A stretch of DNA of 64,000 bases from the NCBI RefSeq assembly GCF_052180215.1, contig NZ_CP197471.1, positions 4,302,001 to 4,366,000 of the forward strand, given 5' to 3'. The position numbers and the translations under genes are program-made. The notes under the pieces are model-generated. The model did not search any database and had not been told where the DNA came from. It was given only the letters and a program-made list of their open reading frames with translations. Source of the stretch: Pseudoneobacillus sp052180215. GTDB taxonomy: Bacteria; Bacillota; Bacilli; Bacillales; Cytobacillaceae. Of this stretch, positions 47,576 through 56,174 are shown one piece after another (positions within the stretch are counted from its first letter, which is position 1; the number at the start of each line of letters is the position of its first letter).

Positions 47576-50038
47576 TTATTGAAACCACGCTTGAAAATAG
47601 CGTGTTGCGGCCACTGCATAGTCTCCGCGTGTTACCTTTGCTTCTGGCTTAAAATAGGCTTCCACAGTAGGCTGTAGATCATATGGACCTTGCTTTACAG
47701 TAAATGTGGCATTTAAGATATTCAAATTTAATGCTAGTTGAACATAACCTCTTAAATTAGCAGGAATAGTAGCAGCATCCTTTATCGGAATACGACTGTC
47801 CTTATATTGTACGGTTAGGTCACCGGTAAAATCAGCAGCCTCTTCTTGAAGTCCTAATGCCTGAACAAGCGAATAAGCCAGTTCAGCCCGATTTACCTCA
47901 CCATTTGCCCCAAATGTTCCATCCACTTTTAAAAGCATAACCCCGTTTTCTGTATACGAATGATCTCGAATAGAAGCACCTTTTGCTAAAACCGCTTGCA
48001 CGAAGGGAGTATCAGCAGCAGAAACATCACTTAAATCCCCTGTTCCTTTAGCTTGACGAATTCCTGTGCCCATTACTAAATATTTTGCTAACTCATTGCG
48101 CAAAAGAAGTTGGTCAGGTTTAAAAGTACCATCACTATACCCGTCAAGCAGTCTTTCGTTAACTGCCATCTTAATCGCATCCGCTGCCGGGTGACCACTA
48201 ATATCATTTAATCCAGAAAACCCGCTTACTTTTGAAAAAGCAAGGCTTCCTTGCACCGTTTCTGGAAGAGCTACTCCAACTGGATTTAGCTCATCGCCTC
48301 TTAACCCTCTTATTTCCGCCTTCCACTCTCCTGGCATTGGTGAATTTACGGAAACAGTCCGATCATAATAAAGGGTAAAAAGTAGACTTACACCTGAACT
48401 ATACTCCGTTCCGTCTGGGGCAATTAAAACCAAATTAATAGGATTCCCTGTTTGCTCGAGCAGCCCTTTTCCATCTACTCTCCCAACAAGCTGAGAAAGT
48501 CCTTTTTCTACCTGAAATGTATATTGATTGCTAGAAAGCGTAACGGGATTATATTCTACCTCGAAAGCCGATCTTTCAACGGTTGACTCTGCGTTGCTGT
48601 TAAACGTTTGATAAGCATTTACCGTTTGACCATATTTCGTTCCAAATAATACAGCATCCAATGCATCATAAGCATTAATATAACCTGCGCCTACCTCCCA
48701 AGTTTCATAGCCAGGCATGTTCGTTGCTGTGTCTTGAAGAACCTGCTTAATTTCATCTGGAGTAAGGGTTGGATTGGCTTCTAACAAAAGAGCGACAATT
48801 CCGGCTGCATGCGGAGTAGCCATGGACGTTCCGCTCATCGAAGTATAATAAGGCAAATAGGCTGGCTCGATTAAGGAAGCATCATCTGTTATAGCTAAGG
48901 ATGATACTGGCGCCAGTACTCGGGTGGAGATAATATTGACACCTGGAGCTACAACCGTTGGGCGGTCCTCCCATGTCCAAACCTTTCCATCCATTTCAAA
49001 CGTACCGCCAACCCCTTTTGTTCCACGTGATGAAAAGTCTGCTAATGTTCCATCCTTCTCACCTGCACCAATCGAAATGACCCAAGGCGCTTTTGCATAA
49101 GGATTATGTGTATTCTCTCCTGGTCCTTCATTTCCTGCTGCAAATAAGACGGTAATCCCTCGGTCATATGCCTTCTTACTAGCAATATTGACTGGGTCAT
49201 TAGGATCAAAGTCTCCTGATGATCCCCAAGAGTTGGTAATGACACGAATATTGTACTGAGCTTGATGGGTAAGCGCATAGTCAAATCCACCAATACTATC
49301 TAAGATAAACAATGCTGCTCCTGAACCATATCCAATTAAATCAGCCCCAGGTGCTACCCCTTCGTATTTGCCACCTGACATGGCTCCCGTTCCGCCGACC
49401 GTACCAGCAACATGAGTTCCATGTCCAGAGTTAGAATCTGTATTCGGAACATTTTCAATATAGCTAACTGGTAATAAACTTGGCTCTAGACTATTTAAAT
49501 TGGTCGATCCCATCACGTTTTGAACAAGATGCGTCCCAAATTCGATATCCTTATGGGTACCGTCCACCCCACTATCATTGACAACGACTCCAATGCCTTT
49601 TCCTGTTAACGGGAAACCACCATTTGCTTTTTGCATTGCAGCATCTGTTCTTGCTTTATCAACTCCTGTTAAGGCTGTTGCATCATAGTTATAGTACTCT
49701 AGCTTTTTATTTAAATAGATGGACTTAATTCCTGGCTTGCTTGCAAGAGCTTGAATTTGCTCTTTTGTGGCTAAAACTCCAGCTATCGGCAAGGACTTCA
49801 TCGATACACCTGTTGTGATGCCAACTGCTTTCAATAAGTCTAGCTGACTAGCTGAAGGGGCTTCATTTCCTTCAAATGTCACAATCGCCTGCAGCGGTCC
49901 TGTTGTCGTTTCAAAAGCAGCTACTAGTGCAGCATCAAGCTTGGCAGATGTTGTGTCTGCTTTTACGATAGACATTCCAATAAATAATGGCGTCAATAAC
50001 AATAGGATACTAAACAATACGGCCGTTAACCTTTTCAT
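47576..50038 (-). CDS. Secreted S8 (subtilisin-like) protease with C-terminal SLH repeats, paralog 1
   Basis: An 820-residue exported protease. The signal peptide ends near VKA-DT. An inhibitor-I9-like propeptide spans about 35-110 (AIVTFEGNEAPSASQLDLL). The triad is Asp155 (NDSGVDGTH), His206 (GHGTHVAG) and Ser405 (SGTSMATPHAAG). A middle domain of about 130 residues is followed by three SLH-type repeats (about 620-820; KMAVNERLLDGYSDGTFKPDQ and later copies) for cell-wall attachment. ATG start with GGAGG. Tandem to a close paralog. Confidence 0.9.
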   Translation of the reverse strand: MKRLTAVLFSILLLLTPLFIGMSIVKADTTSAKLDAALVAAFETTTGPLQAIVTFEGNEAPSASQLDLLKAVGITTGVSMKSLPIAGVLATKEQIQALASKPGIKSIYLNKKLEYYNYDATALTGVDKARTDAAMQKANGGFPLTGKGIGVVVNDSGVDGTHKDIEFGTHLVQNVMGSTNLNSLEPSLLPVSYIENVPNTDSNSGHGTHVAGTVGGTGAMSGGKYEGVAPGADLIGYGSGAALFILDSIGGFDYALTHQAQYNIRVITNSWGSSGDFDPNDPVNIASKKAYDRGITVLFAAGNEGPGENTHNPYAKAPWVISIGAGEKDGTLADFSSRGTKGVGGTFEMDGKVWTWEDRPTVVAPGVNIISTRVLAPVSSLAITDDASLIEPAYLPYYTSMSGTSMATPHAAGIVALLLEANPTLTPDEIKQVLQDTATNMPGYETWEVGAGYINAYDALDAVLFGTKYGQTVNAYQTFNSNAESTVERSAFEVEYNPVTLSSNQYTFQVEKGLSQLVGRVDGKGLLEQTGNPINLVLIAPDGTEYSSGVSLLFTLYYDRTVSVNSPMPGEWKAEIRGLRGDELNPVGVALPETVQGSLAFSKVSGFSGLNDISGHPAADAIKMAVNERLLDGYSDGTFKPDQLLLRNELAKYLVMGTGIRQAKGTGDLSDVSAADTPFVQAVLAKGASIRDHSYTENGVMLLKVDGTFGANGEVNRAELAYSLVQALGLQEEAADFTGDLTVQYKDSRIPIKDAATIPANLRGYVQLALNLNILNATFTVKQGPYDLQPTVEAYFKPEAKVTRGDYAVAATRYFQAWFQ

Positions 50039-50212
50039 CTTCCGCTTCCTCCTTCAAAGGAAATATATTTTCATAGTTTTATTATCTGAAAAATAGGTAT
50101 CGAATCCTATTCAGCAAAGGATGTAAATAGTCGTTCAGTCGGTCCTATCTTTTATTATCCAAAAGTTGTAGATAAGCTTAGTACTAATGCACACCCAGTA
50201 AAAAATCTCTAT

Positions 50213-50247
50213 AAAAAAACTGACTGCACCAACAAGCGCAATCAGCT
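50213..50247 (-). terminator. Terminator of the S8 protease gene at 50261
   Basis: Minus strand CTGATTGC pairs with GCAGTCAG, followed by TTTTTTT. Confidence 0.85.
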
Positions 50248-50260
50248 TCAGATAATATTT

Positions 50261-52735
50261 TTAATAATGATAATTAGAAAAATATCTAGTAATCGTAACA
50301 GCGTAGTCGGCACGTGTCACGGTTTTATACGGATCAAACTTTGCTTCAATGGTCGGAGTTAAATCATAAGGTCCTTGGTATACCGTAAAGTAGGCATTTA
50401 AAATATTTAAATCGAGCGCTAATTGAACGTATCCTCTTAATTCAGCAGGAACTAATGAAGCATCCTTTATTGCTACCCTCTTATCGCCATATTGAACCGT
50501 TAAAGTGTCCGTTGAACGTTTTATTGCTTCTGCTTCTAAACCAAGCGCTTGAACTAACGAATACGCTATTTGCAGACGGTCTACTTTTGCATCAGGAGAG
50601 AAGGAACCATTTGCTGTTGGTAGCATAACACCTTTCGTAGCCTGTGCCATATCCTTTAAAGCAGCCCCTTTCGCCAAAACTGCCTCAGCAAAAGGTTGAT
50701 CATCTGATTTTACATCCGTAACAGTCTTAGAACCATCTAGCGGTAAAAACTGACGAACGCCCGCGCCCATCAATAAGAAATCAGCTAATTCTACACGTTT
50801 TAATGCCTTATCTGGGTCAAAGTTCCTCGTATTTTTGCTATCTACTAATCTTTCACTTACAGCAAGCTGGATCGCGGATTCAGCTGGATGTCCAGCAATA
50901 TCATTTAATCCGGTGTATCCACTCGATTGCTTTAATACAATCTCCCCTTCAATCGTTTCAGGAAGCGCAATACTACCTTCGAGCCCTTCAATGCTTAGCG
51001 TCCATGTACCCGGCATTGGATTGATTACCTGTACCGCACGATCCATATAAAGCGGGAATAGTACCGAAATTCCCGATGAATATTTCGTGCCATCTGGACT
51101 AATTAAAGCTAGGTTCAGTGTATTACCTGTTGTTTCTAAAAGACCTTTGGCGTTAAAACGCGCCACTAGTTCTGTCTGCCCATCCCCGACTTTAAAGGTT
51201 GTTTGATTGGAGGTTGTAATTAACGGATTGTAATCCACCGAAAAAGACTGCTTCGTTTCTGTCATTTTAGCATTGGCGTTAAAGGTACGTGTGATATTTA
51301 AAGTTTCACCATAAGCTCGTTGGTTCAAAGCGACATCAACAGCCGCATAAGCATTGACATAACCTGCACCAACCTCCCAGCTTTCATAGCCTGGTATATT
51401 CGTAGCTGTATTTTGTAAAATTTGTTTCACTTCAAGTGGAGATAATTCTGGATTTGCATCTAGTAGTAGAGCAACAATTCCTGCCACATGTGGTGCAGCC
51501 ATAGATGTTCCGCTCATCGTTGTATAGTACGGAAGGTAGGCTGGCGGAATAAGATTTACATCATCCGGCGCACCTAATGTAGCAACCGGCGCAATCACCC
51601 GCGTTGACACAATGGCTTCTCCCGGGGATGTGACCGTTGGCTCATCCGCCCAGTTCCATGTTTCACCATCCACTGTTATCGTACCACCTTTATTTTTCAC
51701 CCCTCTGGAGGAAAAATCGGCCAGCTTGCCTTGCTTCGTTCCCGCCGCTACGGTAATGACCCATGGTGCCTTTTTATAGTTTCCTGATATCGTAGAATCT
51801 GTTGGACCTGAATTTCCAGCTGAAAATACGGTTACGATTCCGCGGTCAAACAGCTTCTTTGTGGCAATGTTAATCGGATTATATGGATCAAAATCTGTAT
51901 TGGAGTCACTTGTGTCACCCCATGAATTCGTGATCACGCGGATATTATATTGAGCTTGATGGGTTAAGGCATATTCAAAACCGCCCAATGTATCAAGCAT
52001 GGCTACAGCCGCTCCTGATCCATAACCAATTAGACTGGCACCTGGAGCAACACCTTCGTATTCCCCGTTAGACATAGCACCCGTTGCACCTACAATCCCA
52101 GCCACATGTGTACCGTGTCCAGAACTGGAGTCTGTATTGGGGACATTTTCAACATACGTAATAGGTAATAACTCATTTTGCGCATGTAAATTCGTCGCAC
52201 CCAGCACGTTTTGAACAAGGTGCGAACCAAACTCAAGATCCTTATGGGTTCCGTCCACCCCGCTATCATTAATCAGAACGCCAATACCCTTTCCTGAAAC
52301 CGGTAATCCTCCATTCGCCTTTTGAAAAGCAGCTTCTTCACGAAGACGGTCCACTCCCGTTAATTCCGTTGCTTCTTTGTTTTCGTATTTCAATGGCTTA
52401 TTATAGTAAATCGATAACACATGTTCATTTTTGGCTAACTCTTCTACTTGCGCTTTTGTCGCAAGAACCCCTGCAATCGGCAGTTCTTTTAGTACTATTC
52501 CTTGTAAAATTCCTATCTCTTTTAAAATCGTAAGTTTTTCACCTTGTAAAATTGAATCATCTTTGAAGGTGACAATCACCTCTTGAGGTGTAATCGAATC
52601 TGTAAACTTAGAAATTAACTGCTCATCAATGATAGCTGATGATATCGTAGCGTTAGCCTTTTGAATCGGAACGATGGTACTAAAAATCGTCCCCATTATT
52701 AACAGAATGGCCAATATAACGGATGATATTTTCAT
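50261..52735 (-). CDS. Secreted S8 (subtilisin-like) protease with C-terminal SLH repeats, paralog 2
   Basis: An 824-residue paralog of the preceding protease with the same layout: signal peptide, propeptide, triad Asp157, His207 and Ser411, then SLH repeats. The long frame runs back to 52924, but the ATG at 52735 has AGGAGG and starts a normal signal sequence (MKISSVILAILLIMG). Each paralog has its own terminator, so expression can be separate. Confidence 0.9.
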   Translation of the reverse strand: MKISSVILAILLIMGTIFSTIVPIQKANATISSAIIDEQLISKFTDSITPQEVIVTFKDDSILQGEKLTILKEIGILQGIVLKELPIAGVLATKAQVEELAKNEHVLSIYYNKPLKYENKEATELTGVDRLREEAAFQKANGGLPVSGKGIGVLINDSGVDGTHKDLEFGSHLVQNVLGATNLHAQNELLPITYVENVPNTDSSSGHGTHVAGIVGATGAMSNGEYEGVAPGASLIGYGSGAAVAMLDTLGGFEYALTHQAQYNIRVITNSWGDTSDSNTDFDPYNPINIATKKLFDRGIVTVFSAGNSGPTDSTISGNYKKAPWVITVAAGTKQGKLADFSSRGVKNKGGTITVDGETWNWADEPTVTSPGEAIVSTRVIAPVATLGAPDDVNLIPPAYLPYYTTMSGTSMAAPHVAGIVALLLDANPELSPLEVKQILQNTATNIPGYESWEVGAGYVNAYAAVDVALNQRAYGETLNITRTFNANAKMTETKQSFSVDYNPLITTSNQTTFKVGDGQTELVARFNAKGLLETTGNTLNLALISPDGTKYSSGISVLFPLYMDRAVQVINPMPGTWTLSIEGLEGSIALPETIEGEIVLKQSSGYTGLNDIAGHPAESAIQLAVSERLVDSKNTRNFDPDKALKRVELADFLLMGAGVRQFLPLDGSKTVTDVKSDDQPFAEAVLAKGAALKDMAQATKGVMLPTANGSFSPDAKVDRLQIAYSLVQALGLEAEAIKRSTDTLTVQYGDKRVAIKDASLVPAELRGYVQLALDLNILNAYFTVYQGPYDLTPTIEAKFDPYKTVTRADYAVTITRYFSNYHY

Positions 52736-52957
52736 AGAACAACCTCCTATTTCCCCATTTTCTTCATTATCGCACCCTTGGGTATGGAGTCCTATTCTAC
52801 AGAGGCTATATCTTGGCTTTGCAAATGTACTATCTTCCATACAACCAAAGTAGTAAATGAGCAAATTTACGAGATTCCACTCTGTTTTTGGTTTAGTGGA
52901 GGGATTTTGAGGGTAATAGGACACCTTTTTTATAAAGCTCCTTTTCTGAAAAAATGA

Positions 52958-53063
52958 GTTATCCGACTTTCATGAGCAGTTATCCGACTTTCGACACGTT
53001 TTATCCGACTTTTTTCACCCGATATCCGTCTAAAATCAAAATGTTTCCGACTTTGTCACAATT
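52958..53063 (+). repeat. 21-bp-spaced five-module array (TCCGAC subfamily), locus B
   Basis: TCCG cores at 52962, 52983, 53004, 53025 and 53046, exactly 21 bp apart. Modules 1-3 TTATCCGACTTT, module 4 TATCCGTCTAAAA, module 5 TTTCCGACTTTGTCACAA. It lies between the response regulator end and the protease start, both minus-strand genes. Confidence 0.88.
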
Positions 53064-53096
53064 AACAACCTAAAATGACCACTTTTCAGAAAAAAG

Positions 53097-53130
53097 TAAT
53101 AAGCCCCCTTCAACAAACAAAGGGGGCCTT
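53097..53130 (-). terminator. Terminator of the two-component operon
   Basis: Minus strand GCCCCCTT pairs with AAGGGGGC across about 9 bases, with a T-rich tail. Confidence 0.75.
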
Positions 53131-53141
53131 CACACACAAAC

Positions 53142-53789
53142 CTATGGCAGCGGCACCAGCTGATTTTGCACCGCATAAATCACGACTTGCGAACGACTTT
53201 TAACATCAAGCTTTTTAAAAATTTTACTGACGTGAATTTTCACTGTTTTATCACTGATAAACAAGCTTGAAGCAATCTCTTTATTGTTCATCCCTTGAAC
53301 GAGGCAAAGCAGGACTTCTTTTTCACGTTCGGTGAGTTGTAAATCCTTATCGACCCTTTCCGGTTCCGGCTTCTCATGTTGGAAGTTTAAAAACTTCTTG
53401 GTCATGGACGGATGGATCACCGATTGGCCTTTGACAACGGAACGAATCGCATCGACCACATGCTGAGAAGGAGCATCCTTCAGCAAGTATCCATCCGCAC
53501 CCTCGCGAATTGCAGACATAAAGTATTCATCATGGTCATGCATCGTTAAGACGAGAATTTTGATTTGGGGGTGTGATTTTTTAATAAGCCCCGTCACTTC
53601 GATTCCATTTTTCTCAGGAATATTAATATCCATCAGAATGACATCAGGATTAAAACCCTCTAGCTTTTGAAGGGCATCGTTGCCAGATACGGCTTCTCCA
53701 ACCACCTCCATATCCTCTTCCATCCCCAATATATTTTTCAAACCATCACGCAACACCGCATGATCATCGACTAGCATAAGCTTGATCAC
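53142..53789 (-). CDS. NarL/LuxR-type response regulator
   Basis: A 215-residue DNA-binding response regulator. The receiver domain has the acidic pair in VDDHAVLRDG and the phospho-acceptor Asp54 (ILMDINIPEKNG). The LuxR-type helix-turn-helix is at about 150-210 (LTEREKEVLLCLVQGMNNKEIASSLFIS). The frame extends to 53807, but the GTG at 53789 has AAGGGGG at good spacing and gives the normal start MIKLMLVDDH. It overlaps the kinase gene by 26 bases. Confidence 0.92.
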   Translation of the reverse strand: MIKLMLVDDHAVLRDGLKNILGMEEDMEVVGEAVSGNDALQKLEGFNPDVILMDINIPEKNGIEVTGLIKKSHPQIKILVLTMHDHDEYFMSAIREGADGYLLKDAPSQHVVDAIRSVVKGQSVIHPSMTKKFLNFQHEKPEPERVDKDLQLTEREKEVLLCLVQGMNNKEIASSLFISDKTVKIHVSKIFKKLDVKSRSQVVIYAVQNQLVPLP

Positions 53790-55629
53790 TTTCCATTCCC
53801 CCTTCAATTCCCATACGGGGAACGGTTAAACTAATCTCTGTCCCTTCCCCTTCTTTGCTATCAATCTGTAAAGAGGCATGAATTCTCTCCGCAGATTCAT
53901 TCATTTGTAAAATGCCAAAATGAGGTTCGTTCCGTGCCTTTATCATCGCTTGGAATAAAGAAAATCCTAAGCCGTTATCTTTAATTTTTAAAAATATATG
54001 CTCGCTTTGATAGCTTATTAAAATATCAATCGTTGTTGCTTTTGCATGCTTTATAGCATTCTGAACACTTTCTTGAAAAATATCAAAAATAACCTTTTCA
54101 ACCATGGAGCTTAAAGAATATTCAACGCCTCTCCTTTCCAGATAGATGGCGACATTGTTCTCCTTTTGGATTAAGGCAATACGAGAATGGATAGCCGACA
54201 TCAACCCAATTCGCTCCGTAGGATACGGTCTTAAAGCATAAATTGATTCCCGAACCTCTTTTAAACTCTTTCTTAATTTTTCATTACTTTCCTGCATAAG
54301 TTTTAAGGAATCTTCAGGTGTTTTGAAAAATTTCCGTTCGGCTGTTTCTAATTTCATGACAGCACCAGCAAGAGACTGGGCGACACCGTCATGGATGTCT
54401 CGTGCAATACGATTACGTTCTTCAAGGATGAGACGTTTTTCCTGCTCGGAAAAAAGCATTTTTGTTTTGATCACAATGGCTAACTGATTGGCTAAGGTAG
54501 CCCCAGACTGGATATCTTCTTCGTTGAAGCTTCGCGTCCGGCTACGGCCAAAGACAAACATTCCGACAATCTCATCCTCAAATAAGAGAGGCGCATATAA
54601 ACTAGCTACTATTTCTTTATCAAAGGAATCTGCGCAGGGACCAGGATTTTTCCTTGTATCATGATAAATGGTAATTTGTTTCATCTGTTCAAAAGCTTCA
54701 ATGGCCGATTGGGATAAAGGGTTTTGCCCTTTAGTTGAGCCCATTGAAAATTTTCTTTTCCATTCTCCGTCTTCGCAAATCCAGAGAATCGATGCATCTA
54801 CATCAATAAACTCTTGTAAACTATTTTGTAAAAAATGCAGCCATTCCTTTGAAGGCATGATTTTATTTAATTCAGAGGACATCTCAAAAAGAGCTTTTAA
54901 TCGTGCTTTTTCCTTTCTAAGCTTCACGATGCTGGAGCTCAACAATGCTAAACCAACTAAAGGTGAAAAAAAGAAAAAGAAAGCAACAAAATCAATCTCA
55001 CCGCGATTTTGATTGCCTAACACAATAAAAAGAACTAAATAGATATACGAAATAACTAAACTATTTAACTCCTGTAACGTTTTTTGCTTCCAAGCTGCAA
55101 ACGTATACGTTTGTGGTCGTAGAAATAAAATATAATCAACAATTAAATTATTAAAGAAATAAAATGGGACAATCATGAGAGAAAAGTGAATGATTCCTAA
55201 TATGATTCTAGACTCATTAAACTCCTTAAAAAAAGGAAGAAACGCTTCTGCCAACCAATAAGCGCCCAAAAAGCTAATAGCCAGCTGTGCAGGGTTAAAA
55301 AAGACAATCCGAAGCGGACGCCTTTTCAACAAATATCCGCCAAACACAACTAGGGAGTAAGCCGTAATAGCAAACGATATTCCCTGCATGACTAAAATGG
55401 CATAAACAATGGGAAAAGCGATCGATGTAAAACCTCGCCATACAGGTATTGGGAAAAATTCTACCGTCACTAAAAAAAGAAACAATAGAATCAGAATCCC
55501 TACATTTCTAGGTTCCTGAAGCCCCATAAACCCATATGTAAAAATAAGGACCCACCCGATTAAAGAGATGACAAAGATATTAATCCGAGCCCTACGTTCC
55601 TTCTTTTGTATGATTGCAGTGTTAGGCAT
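53764..55629 (-). CDS. Membrane sensor histidine kinase with GAF-like domain (NarL-partner type)
   Basis: A 621-residue kinase. Residues 15-235 hold about seven membrane helices. A GAF-like domain is at about 250-395. The HisKA_3 dimer segment contains the phospho-acceptor His413 in RNRIARDIHDGVAQS. The ATPase domain ends with DNGLGFS and GEGTEISLTVP. The signal is unknown. ATG at 55629 with AAGGGGGGAG is a better start than 55650. It is co-expressed with the overlapping response regulator. Confidence 0.9.
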   Translation of the reverse strand: MPNTAIIQKKERRARINIFVISLIGWVLIFTYGFMGLQEPRNVGILILLFLFLVTVEFFPIPVWRGFTSIAFPIVYAILVMQGISFAITAYSLVVFGGYLLKRRPLRIVFFNPAQLAISFLGAYWLAEAFLPFFKEFNESRIILGIIHFSLMIVPFYFFNNLIVDYILFLRPQTYTFAAWKQKTLQELNSLVISYIYLVLFIVLGNQNRGEIDFVAFFFFFSPLVGLALLSSSIVKLRKEKARLKALFEMSSELNKIMPSKEWLHFLQNSLQEFIDVDASILWICEDGEWKRKFSMGSTKGQNPLSQSAIEAFEQMKQITIYHDTRKNPGPCADSFDKEIVASLYAPLLFEDEIVGMFVFGRSRTRSFNEEDIQSGATLANQLAIVIKTKMLFSEQEKRLILEERNRIARDIHDGVAQSLAGAVMKLETAERKFFKTPEDSLKLMQESNEKLRKSLKEVRESIYALRPYPTERIGLMSAIHSRIALIQKENNVAIYLERRGVEYSLSSMVEKVIFDIFQESVQNAIKHAKATTIDILISYQSEHIFLKIKDNGLGFSLFQAMIKARNEPHFGILQMNESAERIHASLQIDSKEGEGTEISLTVPRMGIEGGMESDQAYASR

Positions 55630-56174
55630 TTTCTCCCCCCTTACGGCCATGCTAATTCCAAATATTCAGTAAATTAATATAATCCTATACCCTAATAACC
55701 AAAAGCTCAAACCAAAAATATGGATATATGGAAAAATAGGACAAAAAACCCAGACCAGTCCAATGACAATGCACTGACCGATGCTGGGACAAACCAAAGA
55801 TGATTTGTTTCTCTTATTATCTCAAGACATCCATCTCTTGCCTATTCAGCAAATGGAATATATTTAATAATACTTTTGTACTAAAAAACCTTCTCTTATT
55901 CGACACATTTCCTTGCAAAGTTATATGGTAAAATAATAATAAACAGGAATTAATTGATTATTGAATTATCTTATTAACCCCTCAAAAGATCCCTCCAACA
56001 GTTCTGAACAATATGAGAATAATCTCCTAGATCATAATCAGACATCCTTCCCTAACAAAAGGATTGAAAAAAGAAATCTTTTTTTCATAAGGCTTTGTTA
56101 TATTGTAAATTAATTTCCTCTCCAGCCACTTGCATTCCGATTTTATAAAATTTGCTTCTAAAGGGTGATTTAGC
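55630..56174. other. Divergent intergenic region with an orphan terminator
   Basis: About 540 bases between the kinase and the radical SAM gene. No gene is supported. It holds a minus-strand terminator-like hairpin (55743-55789) that does not follow any visible gene. Confidence 0.6.
55743..55789 (-). terminator. Orphan terminator-like hairpin
   Basis: Minus strand CCCAGCATCGGTCAGTGC and the later GGACTGGTCTGGG pair imperfectly, followed by TTTTTTG. No minus-strand ORF precedes it. Confidence 0.5.
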
